A DNA stretch of 55,230 nt from Sphaerotilus hippei (GTDB lineage Bacteria; Pseudomonadota; Gammaproteobacteria; Burkholderiales; Burkholderiaceae_C): assembly GCF_003201595.1 (NCBI RefSeq), contig NZ_QJJS01000023.1:1-55230 (forward strand). The letters run 5' to 3'. Made by a program: the position numbers and the translations under genes. The first letter of the stretch is position 1, and every line of letters begins with the position of its first letter. Under the pieces are notes generated by a model. It did no database searches, was not told the origin of the DNA, and saw only the letters and a list, made by a program, of their open reading frames with translations. Positions 1 to 9,160 of the stretch are shown piece after piece.

Positions 1-36
1 CACCCGGTCCTTGTATTCCTTGCCGTATCGAGCCAC
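1..36 (-). CDS. N-terminus of a probable transposase (IS3-type OrfA-like), cut by window edge
   Basis: A GTG codon at 36-34 on the minus strand opens a frame reading MARYGKEYKDRV to the window edge. A good ribosome binding site (GAGGAG) lies just upstream. The opening Met-Ala-Arg-Tyr-x-x-x-(F/Y)-Lys resembles the start of IS3-type OrfA transposases common in Burkholderiales. Only 12 residues are visible, so the family call is tentative and the rest of the element, if present, lies to the left. Confidence 0.35.
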   Translation of the reverse strand, partial: MARYGKEYKDRV

Positions 37-111
37 GTCTTCTCCTCGTCTTCGCCCCCTCTTTGGGTTCTATCGACGCGGCAACTATTCTGACGTGAGG
101 GGATCCCCACA

Positions 112-130
112 GGGCGGCTCCACGCCGCCC
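112..130 (-). terminator. GC-rich hairpin downstream of mnmA
   Basis: GGGCGG and CCGCCC arms flank a short loop just after the mnmA stop codon. There is no T-tract on either side, so it may only stabilise the 3' end rather than act as a true intrinsic terminator. Confidence 0.3.
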
Positions 131-138
131 CTCGGGCC

Positions 139-1242
139 TCACTCGATCATGCCTCCACCCAGGCACACGTCCCCGTCATACAGCACGGCCGACTGACCTG
201 GCGTGACGGCCCAGTGGGGCTCCCGGAAGGTCAGCTGGAAGGTGTTCTCCCCTTCCCGCGCGCGATATTCACAAGCCGAATCGGCTTGCCGGTAACGTGT
301 CTTGGCCGCGCAGGAATGCAGTTGCGGGGCCTGTCCGGCCACCCAGCTCGCATCGTTGGCGCGCAGTTCGTGCGACGTGAGCCAGGGGTGATCATGTCCC
401 TGCACGACATAGAGCGTGTTGTTCGCCATCTCCTTGCGCGCGACGAACCAGGGTTCGTGATCACCGCCTCCGCGCGGGGCCTTGGCTTCCTTGACGCCCC
501 CGATGCCGATGCCCTTGCGCTGTCCGAGCGTGTAGAAGCTCAGTCCGACGTGTTCGCCCAGCACCCGCCCACGATCGTCCCTGATCGGTCCGGGCTCCTT
601 GCTCAGGTAGCGGTTCAGGAATTCCCGGAACGGGCGTTCGCCGATGAAGCAGATGCCGGTCGAGTCCTTTTTCCTCGCATTGGGCAGGCCGATCTGCTCG
701 GCGATGCGCCGCACTTCGGTCTTGTGGATCTCGCCGATCGGGAAGATTGTGCGGGCCAGCTGGGCCTGGTTCAGGCGGTGCAGGAAATAGCTCTGATCCT
801 TGGCGGGATCGATCCCCTTGAGCAGTTCGTGGCGATCGGTCAGCGGGTTGTGCCGCACGCGCGCATAGTGGCCGGTGGCGATGTGCCCGGCCCCCAGCCG
901 GACGGCATGGTCAAGGAAGGCCTTGAACTTGATTTCCGCGTTGCAGAGGATGTCGGGGTTGGGCGTGCGCCCGGCGGAGTATTCCCGCAGGAACTCGGAG
1001 AACACCCGTTCCTTGTACTCGGCTGCAAAATTGACGTGCTCGAGGTCGATGCCGATGACATCGGCGACGGCCGCCGCATCGAGGAAGTCCTGACGCGACG
1101 AGCAGTACTCGCTGTCGTCGTCGTCTTCCCAGTTCTTCATGAAGATGCCGATGACCTCGTGGCCCTGCTGCTTGAGCATCCACGCGCTCACCGCGGAGTC
1201 CACGCCACCGCTGAGGCCGACCACCACCCGTTGTTTCATCAT
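139..1242 (-). CDS. mnmA: tRNA-specific 2-thiouridylase MnmA
   Basis: MnmA adenylates and then thiolates U34 at C2 in the wobble position of tRNA-Lys, -Glu and -Gln, in the cytoplasm, with sulfur relayed from the IscS/Tus system. The 367-residue product has the PP-loop motif GLSGGVDSA near its start, followed by the [10 protein letters not shown] stretch typical of MnmA. The two catalytic cysteines sit in [12 protein letters not shown] and in [11 protein letters not shown]. Length matches the family. The start is taken at the first of two consecutive ATG codons because the family begins immediately before the PP-loop; the frame is open further upstream, but that translation is low-complexity Pro/Arg-rich and not MnmA-like. 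It is divergent from the pnt operon across about 240 bp. Confidence 0.96.
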   Translation of the reverse strand: MMKQRVVVGLSGGVDSAVSAWMLKQQGHEVIGIFMKNWEDDDDSEYCSSRQDFLDAAAVADVIGIDLEHVNFAAEYKERVFSEFLREYSAGRTPNPDILCNAEIKFKAFLDHAVRLGAGHIATGHYARVRHNPLTDRHELLKGIDPAKDQSYFLHRLNQAQLARTIFPIGEIHKTEVRRIAEQIGLPNARKKDSTGICFIGERPFREFLNRYLSKEPGPIRDDRGRVLGEHVGLSFYTLGQRKGIGIGGVKEAKAPRGGGDHEPWFVARKEMANNTLYVVQGHDHPWLTSHELRANDASWVAGQAPQLHSCAAKTRYRQADSACEYRAREGENTFQLTFREPHWAVTPGQSAVLYDGDVCLGGGMIE

Positions 1243-1481
1243 CGCTCGTGTTGTCCGATCAATCCGTGAACATACACGATTCGCCGGGTGTCCCCTCGTT
1301 GACCATGGCTTGAAGGACGAGTGTGCCCGACGGTGCTCGCCGATGCCACAGGCGGCCCGCGGCCCGGTGACACCCATGTCTGCTGAGCTGCGACAAGTGC
1401 GGGCAAACCTGATGCATGCGTTCGCTGTGCTTTCGCCGATTCTGTGCGAAGCTGAACTCACATGGAGTTGGAGGAGCAAAC

Positions 1482-2609
1482 ATGCTGATCGGAGTACCGC
1501 GAGAGGTGGCGGCGGGGGAGACCCGTGTGGCCGTGACGCCGGAGACGGCGAAGAAGCTGGCGGCACAAGGTCACCAGCTGGTGGTGGAGCGTGATGCGGG
1601 GCGCCTGGCCAGCGTGCCCGATTCGGCCTACGAGGCGGTGGGTGCACAGATCGCCGATGCGGCGCATGCCTATCGTGCCGACCTGGTGCTCAAGGTGCGT
1701 GCACCACAGGCTCACGAGCTGATCCTGCTGCGCGCCGGATCGACGATGGTGGGCATGCTCGATCCGTTCGATCGGGAGGGGCTGCAGCGCCTGGCTTCGG
1801 CCGGGGTCACCGGCTTCGCGCTGGAGGCCGCGCCACGCACGACGCGCGCCCAGAGCATGGACGTGCTGTCCTCGCAGGCCAACATCGCCGGCTACAAGGC
1901 GGTGATGCTGGCGGCGAACACCTACCAGCGCTTCTTCCCGATGCTGATGACGGCAGCGGGGACGGTCAAGGCCGCCCGCGTCGTGATCCTCGGGGTGGGT
2001 GTGGCGGGGCTGCAGGCCATCGCGACGGCCAAGCGCCTGGGGGCGGTCATCGAAGCTTCCGACGTGCGACCCTCCGTCAAGGAGCAGGTCGAGTCGCTGG
2101 GGGCGAAGTTCATCGACGTGCCCTACGAGACGGCCGAGGAGCAGGCCGCCGCCGAAGGGGTGGGGGGTTATGCCCGGCCCATGCCCCCCAGCTGGCTGGA
2201 GCGCCAGCAGCGTGAAGTGGCCAAGCGGGTCGCGCAGGCCGACATCGTCATCTCGACCGCGCTGATTCCGGGGCGTCCCGCCCCGACGCTGGTGACCGAA
2301 GCGATGGTGCAGGCGATGAAGCCGGGTTCGGTCATCGTCGACATCGCGGCCGGGCGCGGGCCGGGGGGTGGGGGCAACTGCCCGCTGACCGTGGCCGGCC
2401 AGACCGTTCAGGCGCACGGCGTCACGCTGATCGGCGAGACCAACCTGCCCGCCCTGGTCGCGGCGGACGCCTCGGCGCTGTACGCCCGCAACGTGCTGGA
2501 CTTCCTCAAGCTGATCATCACCAAGGACGCCACGCTGCAGGTGCCGATGGACGACGACATCGTCGCGGCCTGCCTGATGACCCGTGACGGTCAGATCACC
2601 CGGAGCTGA
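1482..2609 (+). CDS. pntA: NAD(P) transhydrogenase alpha subunit, part 1 (NAD-binding domain)
   Basis: This is the cytoplasmic NAD(H)-binding domain I of the proton-translocating transhydrogenase, which transfers hydride between NADH and NADP+. The 375-residue product starts [20 protein letters not shown], the typical PntA/alanine-dehydrogenase-like opening, and contains a Rossmann fold around residues 165-195 ([20 protein letters not shown]). A strong Shine-Dalgarno (GGAGGAG) sits about 6 bp before the chosen ATG; the frame is open 22 codons further upstream. In this organism the alpha subunit is split: domain I is this gene and the membrane part is the next one, as in Rhodospirillum and many betaproteobacteria. 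Confidence 0.95.
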   Translation: MLIGVPREVAAGETRVAVTPETAKKLAAQGHQLVVERDAGRLASVPDSAYEAVGAQIADAAHAYRADLVLKVRAPQAHELILLRAGSTMVGMLDPFDREGLQRLASAGVTGFALEAAPRTTRAQSMDVLSSQANIAGYKAVMLAANTYQRFFPMLMTAAGTVKAARVVILGVGVAGLQAIATAKRLGAVIEASDVRPSVKEQVESLGAKFIDVPYETAEEQAAAEGVGGYARPMPPSWLERQQREVAKRVAQADIVISTALIPGRPAPTLVTEAMVQAMKPGSVIVDIAAGRGPGGGGNCPLTVAGQTVQAHGVTLIGETNLPALVAADASALYARNVLDFLKLIITKDATLQVPMDDDIVAACLMTRDGQITRS

Positions 2610-2611
2610 AC

Positions 2612-2932
2612 ATGGATGCCGTTTCTCCCACCCTCATCAACCTGATCATCTTCGTGCTGGCGATCTATGTGGGCTACCACGTGGTCTGGACCGTCACGCC
2701 GGCGCTGCACACGCCGTTGATGGCCGTGACCAACGCGATCTCGGCCATCGTCATCGTCGGCGCCATGCTGGCGGCGGCCTTGACCGAGACCCCGACCGGC
2801 AAGGTCTTCGGCGTGCTGGCCGTGGCGCTGGCTGCGGTCAACGTGTTCGGCGGCTTCCTCGTGACCCGCCGCATGCTGGAGATGTTCAGGAAGAAGGACA
2901 AGAAGGCCGCGGCCGCAGGAGACAAGCAATGA
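2612..2932 (+). CDS. pntA2: NAD(P) transhydrogenase alpha subunit, part 2 (membrane segment)
   Basis: This 106-residue protein has three hydrophobic helices (about residues 8-28, 37-60 and 64-86) and a short basic tail (RKKDKKAAAAGDK). It corresponds to the C-terminal membrane portion of E. coli PntA, made here as a separate polypeptide. It starts 2 nt after the stop of part 1 and its TGA overlaps the ATG of pntB (ATGA), so the three proteins are almost certainly co-translated and assemble into one inner-membrane complex. Confidence 0.93.
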   Translation: MDAVSPTLINLIIFVLAIYVGYHVVWTVTPALHTPLMAVTNAISAIVIVGAMLAAALTETPTGKVFGVLAVALAAVNVFGGFLVTRRMLEMFRKKDKKAAAAGDKQ

Positions 2933-4365
2933 GCATGAATCTGGTGACGCTGCTCTATCTGATCGCCAGCGTCTGCTTCATCCAGGCCCTGAAGGGCCTG
3001 TCGCATCCCACCACCTCGATCCGGGGCAACCTGTTCGGCATGGTCGGCATGACCATCGCCGTGCTGACCACGGCCGGCCTGATCCAGCGCCAGGCGGTGG
3101 CGCTCGACGTCGGCTTCGGTGACGGCCTGGCCTGGGTGCTGGGCGCACTGGTCGTGGGCGGGGCTGCCGGGGCCACGATGGCCCGGCGGGTCGAGATGAC
3201 CAAGATGCCCGAGCTGGTCGCCTTCATGCACAGCATGATCGGCCTGGCCGCGGTCTTCATCGCGGTGGCGGCGGTGGCCGAGCCCTGGGCCTTCGCCATC
3301 ACCACCAAGGGGGGCGAGATCCCGGGTGGCAACCGCATCGAGCTGGGCCTGGGTGCCTTCATCGGCGCGGTCACGTTCAGCGGCTCGGTGATCGCCTTCG
3401 GCAAGCTCAGCGGCAAGTACAAGTTCCGGCTGTTCCAGGGCGCGCCGGTGGTCTTCGCCGGCCAGCACAAGCTCAACGCCGCGCTGGGCCTGGCCTCGCT
3501 GTTCTTCCTGTTCGGCTTCTGGCACAGCCAGAGTCCGCTGGACTTCGGCCTGGTCTGCGCGCTGGGTCTCGTGATGGGCGTGCTGATCATCATCCCCATC
3601 GGCGGGGCCGACATGCCCGTGGTGGTGTCGATGCTGAACAGCTACTCGGGCTGGGCCGCGGCGGGCATCGGCTTCTCGCTGAACAACTCGATGCTGATCA
3701 TCGCCGGCTCGCTGGTCGGCAGCTCGGGCGCCATCCTCTCGTACATCATGTGCAAGGCGATGAACCGCTCGTTCTTCAACGTGATCCTGGGCGGCTTCGG
3801 CGGGGATGCCGCCGCGGCCACCGGCGGCAAGGCCGAGCAGCGTCCGGTCAAGAGCGGCAGTGCCGACGATGCGGCCTTCATCCTGGGCAACGCCGAGACG
3901 GTGGTGATCGTGCCGGGCTACGGCCTGGCGGTCGCGCGGGCCCAGCACGCGGTCAAGGAACTGGCCGAGAAGCTCACGCACAAGGGCATCACGGTGAAGT
4001 ACGCGATCCACCCGGTGGCCGGACGCATGCCGGGCCACATGAACGTGCTGCTGGCCGAGGCCGAGGTGCCCTACGACCAGGTCTTCGAGATGGAGGACAT
4101 CAACGGCGAGTTCGGCCAGGCCGACGTGGCCATCATCCTGGGCGCCAACGACGTGGTGAACCCGGCCGCGCTGACCAAGGGCACGCCGATCTACGGCATG
4201 CCCATCCTGGAGGCCTACAAGGCCAAGACCATCATCGTCAACAAGCGCTCGATGGCGGCAGGTTATGCCGGCCTGGACAACGAGCTGTTCTACATGGACA
4301 AGACGATGATGGTGTTCGGGGATGCGAAGAAGGTGGTGGAGGACATGGTCAAGGCCATCGAGTGA
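2929..4365 (+). CDS. pntB: NAD(P) transhydrogenase beta subunit
   Basis: PntB supplies most of the proton channel and the NADP(H)-binding domain III. The 478-residue product has an N-terminal half of about nine membrane helices and a soluble C-terminal domain with the signature IVPGYGLAVARAQHAVKEL (about residue 325). It also contains the conserved HPVAGRMPGHMNVLLAEA and INGEFGQADVAIILGANDVVNP segments that bind NADP. Its ATG overlaps the preceding stop codon. The operon ends at a rho-independent terminator about 40 bp downstream. The likely role is NADPH supply. Confidence 0.96.
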   Translation: MSMNLVTLLYLIASVCFIQALKGLSHPTTSIRGNLFGMVGMTIAVLTTAGLIQRQAVALDVGFGDGLAWVLGALVVGGAAGATMARRVEMTKMPELVAFMHSMIGLAAVFIAVAAVAEPWAFAITTKGGEIPGGNRIELGLGAFIGAVTFSGSVIAFGKLSGKYKFRLFQGAPVVFAGQHKLNAALGLASLFFLFGFWHSQSPLDFGLVCALGLVMGVLIIIPIGGADMPVVVSMLNSYSGWAAAGIGFSLNNSMLIIAGSLVGSSGAILSYIMCKAMNRSFFNVILGGFGGDAAAATGGKAEQRPVKSGSADDAAFILGNAETVVIVPGYGLAVARAQHAVKELAEKLTHKGITVKYAIHPVAGRMPGHMNVLLAEAEVPYDQVFEMEDINGEFGQADVAIILGANDVVNPAALTKGTPIYGMPILEAYKAKTIIVNKRSMAAGYAGLDNELFYMDKTMMVFGDAKKVVEDMVKAIE

Positions 4366-4405
4366 ACCCGTTGCCGTCCTGAATCCATGCCGGCAGACAT
4401 GCCTG

Positions 4406-4429
4406 AAGGGCCGCCTCGTGCGGCCCTTT
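4406..4429 (+). terminator. Rho-independent terminator after pntB
   Basis: AAGGGCCGC and GCGGCCCTT arms form a stem with a small loop, followed by a short TTTG run. It separates the pnt operon from the acyl-CoA ligase gene. Confidence 0.75.
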
Positions 4430-4529
4430 GTCGTGCGGTCTGGGATTAGAGTCCAGCCTCCAGCGCTGGCATCCCCCAATGACCGGTCCGCCGGGTCACG
4501 TGAGAATCGGTCGCAGACAGGAGATATCC

Positions 4530-6212
4530 ATGGAGAAGATCTGGCTGAAGCACTATCCCGCAGGCGTGCCTGCGGAGATCGAGGCCGACCGCTATGCCTC
4601 GCTCGTCCAGTTGATGGACGAGAGTTTCACGACCCATCGTGATCGTGCGGCCTACCGCTACATGGGCCAGACGTTCAGCTATGGCGAGGTGGCCGAGCAG
4701 TCGCGCGGGTTCGCGGCCTGGCTGCAGGGCCAGGGCATCGGGCGAGGCGACCGGGTGGCGCTGATGATGCCCAACGTGCCGCAGTACCCGGTGGCCGTCG
4801 CGGCGGTGCTGCAGCTCGGCGCGGTGGTGGTCAACGTGAACCCGCTCTACACCGCGCGCGAACTGGAGCACCAGCTGCTCGATGCCGGTGCCACGGCCAT
4901 CGTCATCCTCGAGAATTTCGCCCAGACCCTGCAGCAGGTGCGCAGCCGCCTGCCGGCGCTGCGCACGGTGGTGCTGTGCTCGATGGGCGAGATGCTGGGC
5001 TTTCCCAAGGCCCTGATCGTCGACCTGGTCGTGCGCAAGGTGCGCAAGCTGGTGCCGGCCTTCGACCTGCCCGAGGCCGTGCGCTTCAAGGCGGCCCTGG
5101 CCCGGGGGCGCACGATGGTGCTGAGACCCGCCGTGGTCGGCCCCGACGACATCGCCGTGCTGCAGTACACCGGCGGCACCACCGGGGTCAGCAAGGGCGC
5201 GGTGCTGCTGCACCGCAACCTGGTGGCCAACGTGCTGCAGTGCGAGGCCTGGTATCGGCCCGCGCTCGAGCGCATCGACCCCGACGAGCAGATCACCCAG
5301 GTCTGCGCGCTGCCGCTCTATCACATCTTCGGCTTCAACACGAACATGATGCTGGGCATGCGGGTGGGCGCCTGCAACGTGCTGATTCCCAATCCGCGTG
5401 ACCTGCCGGCCCTGCTCAAGGAGCTGGTGGGCGTGCGCTTCCACACCTTCCCGGCGGTCAACACGCTGTTCCAGGCGCTGGCGAACCACCCGGACTTCAG
5501 CACGGTGGACTGGTCGCACCTGAAGATCTCCGTCGGCGGGGGCATGGCGGTGCAGCAGGCCACGGCCAGGCTCTGGCTGCAGAAGACCGGCTGCGCGATC
5601 TGCGAGGGTTACGGCCTGTCCGAGACCTCGCCGACCGTGGCCTGCAACCCGACGACGAGCAGCAGCTTCAGCGGCTCGATCGGCCTGCCGCTGCCCGGCA
5701 CGGAGCTGAGGCTGCTCGACGACGAAGGCCGGGAGATCGCGCCGGGCTCGCCGGGCGAGATCGCCGTGCGCGGGCCGCAGGTGATGGCCGGCTACTGGCA
5801 GCGTCCCGACGAGACCGCCAAGGTGATGACCGCCGACGGTTTCTTCCGCACCGGTGACATCGGCCTGATGGACGAGCGGGGTTACTTCCGCATCGTCGAC
5901 CGCAAGAAGGACATGATCCTGGTGTCCGGTTTCAACGTCTATCCGAACGAGATCGAGGACGTGCTGACCCAGATGTCCGGGGTGGCCGAGTGTGCGGTGG
6001 TCGGCGTGCCCGATGAGCGCACCGGCGAGGCGGTCAAGGTGGTCATCGTGCGCAGGGAGGCCGGACTGACCGAGCAGGCCGTGCGGGCCTACTGCGAGCA
6101 GAACCTGACCGGCTACAAGCGCCCCAAGGTGGTCGAGTTCCGCGACGACCTGCCCAAGACGCCGGTGGGCAAGGTGCTGCGCCGGCAGTTGCGCACGCCC
6201 ACGCCGGCCTGA
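4530..6212 (+). CDS. fadD: Long-chain fatty acid--CoA ligase
   Basis: This is an AMP-forming acyl-CoA synthetase that activates long-chain fatty acids for beta-oxidation or lipid synthesis at the inner face of the membrane. The 560 residues match E. coli FadD in length. Visible motifs are the P-loop-like YTGGTTGVSKGA at about residue 213, GYGLSETSP at about 360, FFRTGDIG and the hinge/motif RIVDRKKDMILVSGFNVYPNEIE near 460, and the C-terminal lysine in KTPVGKVLRR. AGGAGA precedes the ATG at good spacing. It stands as a single gene after the pnt terminator. Chain-length specificity cannot be read from sequence. Confidence 0.93.
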   Translation: MEKIWLKHYPAGVPAEIEADRYASLVQLMDESFTTHRDRAAYRYMGQTFSYGEVAEQSRGFAAWLQGQGIGRGDRVALMMPNVPQYPVAVAAVLQLGAVVVNVNPLYTARELEHQLLDAGATAIVILENFAQTLQQVRSRLPALRTVVLCSMGEMLGFPKALIVDLVVRKVRKLVPAFDLPEAVRFKAALARGRTMVLRPAVVGPDDIAVLQYTGGTTGVSKGAVLLHRNLVANVLQCEAWYRPALERIDPDEQITQVCALPLYHIFGFNTNMMLGMRVGACNVLIPNPRDLPALLKELVGVRFHTFPAVNTLFQALANHPDFSTVDWSHLKISVGGGMAVQQATARLWLQKTGCAICEGYGLSETSPTVACNPTTSSSFSGSIGLPLPGTELRLLDDEGREIAPGSPGEIAVRGPQVMAGYWQRPDETAKVMTADGFFRTGDIGLMDERGYFRIVDRKKDMILVSGFNVYPNEIEDVLTQMSGVAECAVVGVPDERTGEAVKVVIVRREAGLTEQAVRAYCEQNLTGYKRPKVVEFRDDLPKTPVGKVLRRQLRTPTPA

Positions 6213-6251
6213 CGTACGCTCGCGGGTGGATTCCACCCACCGAGCTCGACC

Positions 6252-7040
6252 ATGCCCATCGCCCGTACCGCCATCGTCAGTGCCATGCAGGAGGAGCTGG
6301 CCGCCGTGCTGGCGCTGGCCGGCGATCTCGAGGTCCATGAACATGCCGGCCGGCGCTTCCACCGCGGCGAGCTGCAGGGCGAGCCGGTCGTGCTGGTGCT
6401 GTGCGGCATCGGCAAGGTGGCGGCCGCGACCACGGCCACGCTGCTGGCCGAACGCCATGGCGCGGACCGGCTGGTCTTCACCGGGGTGGCCGGCGGCCTG
6501 GGCGAGGGCGTGTGCATCGGGGACGCCGTGCTGGCCACCGAGCTGGTGCAGCACGACATGGACGCCCGCCCGCTGTTCCCGCGCTACGAGGTGCCGCTGA
6601 CCGGCCGCTCGCACTTTCCCGCCTGCGCCACGCTGAACGCCGAGCTGGCGCAGGCCACCCGGACCGTGCTCGATCGCCCCGCGCACTGGGGTGACGAGGC
6701 GATCGCGCTCGGCGTGCGCACGCCCCGGCTGCACCACGGGCTGGTGCTCAGCGGCGACCGCTTCGTCTCGACTCGTGAAGAAAGCGCGGCCCTGCGCACG
6801 GCCCTGCCGGCGGCCCTGGCCGTCGAGATGGAAGGCGCCGCGCTGGCCCAGGTCTGCCACGACCTCGGGCTGCCGTTCGCGGTGCTGCGCACCATCTCCG
6901 ACCGGGCCGACGACACCGCCCACCTCGATTTCGGCCGGTTCATCCAGGCCGTGGCGGCGCAGGCCAGTGCCGCCATCATCGACACCTGGCTGAAGGCGGC
7001 GCCACGCCGCCGGGCCGTGCTCAGGGATGGGCGGCGATGA
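6252..7040 (+). CDS. mtnN: 5'-methylthioadenosine/S-adenosylhomocysteine nucleosidase
   Basis: This enzyme cleaves the glycosidic bond of MTA and SAH, recycling adenine and removing SAM by-products. The 262-residue protein starts TAIVSAMQEEL, with the glutamate pair typical of the active site. It continues with the phosphorylase-fold segment FTGVAGGLGEGVCIGD. It carries VEMEGAALAQV (substrate-binding Glu) and the catalytic Asp region RTISDRADD. It lies 39 bp after fadD on the same strand. Its last 20 bp overlap the 3' end of the convergent M20 peptidase gene. A role in the SAM cycle fits the nearby met genes. Confidence 0.92.
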   Translation: MPIARTAIVSAMQEELAAVLALAGDLEVHEHAGRRFHRGELQGEPVVLVLCGIGKVAAATTATLLAERHGADRLVFTGVAGGLGEGVCIGDAVLATELVQHDMDARPLFPRYEVPLTGRSHFPACATLNAELAQATRTVLDRPAHWGDEAIALGVRTPRLHHGLVLSGDRFVSTREESAALRTALPAALAVEMEGAALAQVCHDLGLPFAVLRTISDRADDTAHLDFGRFIQAVAAQASAAIIDTWLKAAPRRRAVLRDGRR

Positions 7041-8511
7041 CGTCGGCCACGGCGGCGGTCAGCCGCTTGGCGTAGGGCAGGTGCAGGAACTCGTTCGGGC
7101 CGTGGGCATTGCTCTTCGGGCCGAGCACGCCGCAGACCATCATCTGGGCCTTCGGGAAGCCCTGCTGCAGCAGGTTCATCAGCGGGATCGTGCCGCCCTG
7201 GCCGATGAAGGCCAGCGGCGCGCCGTAGTGCGCCCGCGAGGCGCTGTCCATGGCGCGCTCCAGCCATGGTGCCAGGCTCGGGGCGTTCCAGCCGGTCGCG
7301 CCACCGCCGAGGCGGTCATCGGCCTCGAAGGTGACCCGCGCGTTGTAGGGCGCATCCAGCTCCAGCAGCTGCTTGAGGGCCTGGCAGGCGGTCGAGGCCT
7401 CGACCAGCGGCGGCAGGCGCAGGCTGAGCTTGAACGCGGTGAACGGCCGCAGCACGTTGCCGGCCTGGCCGAGGCCGGGAAAACCGTCGGCACCCGTGAC
7501 CGACAGCGTCGGTCGCCAGGTGCGGTTGAGCAGCGCTTCGGTCGGGTCGGTGGTGGTCGGCAGCGTCGCTCCGCCGTCGGCACCGCAGGCCCAGGGATAA
7601 CGTTTCCAGACCTCGTCGCCGAGGATCAGCGCGGTGTCGCGGGCCTGGCGCAGCCGGTCGCCGGGCACCTCGCAATGGAAGACGCCGGGCAGCAGGCGCC
7701 CGGTCGCGCTGTCCTCCAGCCGGTCGAGCACCTGGCGCAGGATGCGGAAGCTCGAGGGCACCAGCCCGCTGGCGTCCCCCGAGTGCACCCCTTCTTCCAG
7801 CACCTCGACCTTCAGCGTGCCGGTCACGTTGCCGCGCAGCGAGGTGGTCAGCCAGAGCTGGTCGTAGTTGCCGGCGCCCGAATCGAGGCAGACCACCAGG
7901 CTGACCTCGCCCAGACGCCCGCCGAGGGCGTCGATGCAGGCCGGCAGGTCGTGGGAGCCGCTCTCCTCGCAGGTCTCGATCAGCCCGACGATGCGGGGAT
8001 GGGCGCGGCCCTGCCGCTTCAGCGCCTCGATCGCGGTGATGCTGGCGTAGACCGCATAACCGTCGTCGGCGCCGCCGCGGCCGTACAGCCGGTCCTGGTC
8101 GATCACCGGCGTCCAGGGACCGAGGTCGGAGCGCCAGCCGCTGAACTCGGGCTGCTTGTCGAGGTGGCCGTACATCAGCACCGTGGGCGCCGGCCCCGGG
8201 TCGGTCGACGGGGCCGTGGCCGGCACCTCGAAGAACAGCACCGGGGTGCGGGGCCGTCCGGCCGCGTCGACCAGGCGGATCACCTCCAGCGTCAGGCCGG
8301 GCACCCGGCGCGACTCGACCCATTCGGCCGCCCGTCGCATCACCGTCTCGATGTGGCCGTGGGCCACCCAGTCGGGGTCGAACATCGGGCTCCTGGCCGG
8401 GATCTCGATGTACTGGCGCAGTTGCGGGATCAGGTCCTCGTCCCAGCGCTGGTTCACCCAGGCGGCAAGCGTGTCGGCGTCCGGGGCGGGCAGGCGGTCA
8501 GGTGCGTTCAT
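7021..8511 (-). CDS. M20 family metallopeptidase (dipeptidase/carboxypeptidase type)
   Basis: This 496-residue cytoplasmic zinc hydrolase probably cleaves short peptides or N-acyl amino acids. The metal-binding pattern is clear: MYGHLDKQPE (first His/Asp), LYGRGGADDGYA (bridging Asp), ETCEESGS (general-base Glu and Glu ligand), VCLDSGAG (Asp) and a late histidine in NAHGPNEFLHL. The family includes CNDP-type dipeptidases and DapE/ArgE-like enzymes. The insertion of a lid domain between residues of about 210-330 is normal. The substrate is not predictable. It is convergent with, and overlaps, the nucleosidase gene. Confidence 0.88.
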   Translation of the reverse strand: MNAPDRLPAPDADTLAAWVNQRWDEDLIPQLRQYIEIPARSPMFDPDWVAHGHIETVMRRAAEWVESRRVPGLTLEVIRLVDAAGRPRTPVLFFEVPATAPSTDPGPAPTVLMYGHLDKQPEFSGWRSDLGPWTPVIDQDRLYGRGGADDGYAVYASITAIEALKRQGRAHPRIVGLIETCEESGSHDLPACIDALGGRLGEVSLVVCLDSGAGNYDQLWLTTSLRGNVTGTLKVEVLEEGVHSGDASGLVPSSFRILRQVLDRLEDSATGRLLPGVFHCEVPGDRLRQARDTALILGDEVWKRYPWACGADGGATLPTTTDPTEALLNRTWRPTLSVTGADGFPGLGQAGNVLRPFTAFKLSLRLPPLVEASTACQALKQLLELDAPYNARVTFEADDRLGGGATGWNAPSLAPWLERAMDSASRAHYGAPLAFIGQGGTIPLMNLLQQGFPKAQMMVCGVLGPKSNAHGPNEFLHLPYAKRLTAAVADVIAAHP

Positions 8512-8575
8512 CGTGGCGACTCCAGAGGCGGCGGATCAGGTCCGCCGCCAGTTTATGCCGCCTCGGCCGCCGGGT

Positions 8576-9160
8576 TCAGGCGCGCTCGAACTTGAACACC
8601 GCGGTGCTGGCCAGCAGGTTCGGCAGGTGGCGCACGACCTGGCCCTCATGCAGCCCGAAGGACTCGAGGATGCGCAGCCCGCACTGGCCGGCCAGCACCT
8701 CGAAGTCCTTGAACGTGCCCACGCGGATGTTGGGCGTGTCGAACCACTGGTAGGGCAGCGCCTTGGTCACCGGCATGCGCCCGCGCATCACGCTCAGGCG
8801 GTTGGGCCAGTGCGCGAAGTTCGGGAAGGCGACGATGCCGATGCGTCCGACCCGGGCGGTCTCGCGCAGCATCGCCTCGGTGTTGCGCAGGTTCTGCAGC
8901 GTATTGAGCTGCAGCACCACGTCGAAGCTGCCGTCCTCGAACAGGCTCAGGCCTTCCTCGAGGTTGCGCTGCAGCACGTTGACGCCGCGCTTGACGCAGT
9001 CGAGCACCTTGGCATCGTCCAGCTCCACGCCGTAGCCGACGCAGCCGCGCTCGCGCGCCAGCAGGGCCAGCAGGCCGCCGCCGCCGCAGCCGAGGTCGAG
9101 CACGCGGCTGCCCGGGGGCACCAGCGAGGCGAACACGTTCATGCTGTCGTGCTGGCTCAT
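8576..9160 (-). CDS. metW: Methionine biosynthesis protein MetW
   Basis: MetW is a small SAM-dependent methyltransferase-like protein found next to MetX, needed for or enhancing homoserine acylation in several proteobacteria. The 194 residues include motif I ([15 protein letters not shown]) at about residue 20 and the MetW hallmarks [12 protein letters not shown] and [16 protein letters not shown]. Its ATG overlaps the TGA of metX (ATGA), showing translational coupling and shared control by the riboswitch upstream of metX. Confidence 0.95.
   Translation of the reverse strand: MSQHDSMNVFASLVPPGSRVLDLGCGGGGLLALLARERGCVGYGVELDDAKVLDCVKRGVNVLQRNLEEGLSLFEDGSFDVVLQLNTLQNLRNTEAMLRETARVGRIGIVAFPNFAHWPNRLSVMRGRMPVTKALPYQWFDTPNIRVGTFKDFEVLAGQCGLRILESFGLHEGQVVRHLPNLLASTAVFKFERA

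Noticed and set aside
1243-1481. Possible additional gene in the 239-bp gap between mnmA and pntA
   Set aside because: Neither strand shows a credible small protein with a ribosome binding site; most likely it holds the two divergent promoters. No confident -35/-10 pair was found.
4446-6923. Long minus-strand open frame opposite fadD and mtnN
   Set aside because: The translation is low-complexity His/Gln/Ala/Arg typical of antisense GC-rich frames; fadD and mtnN are clearly coding.
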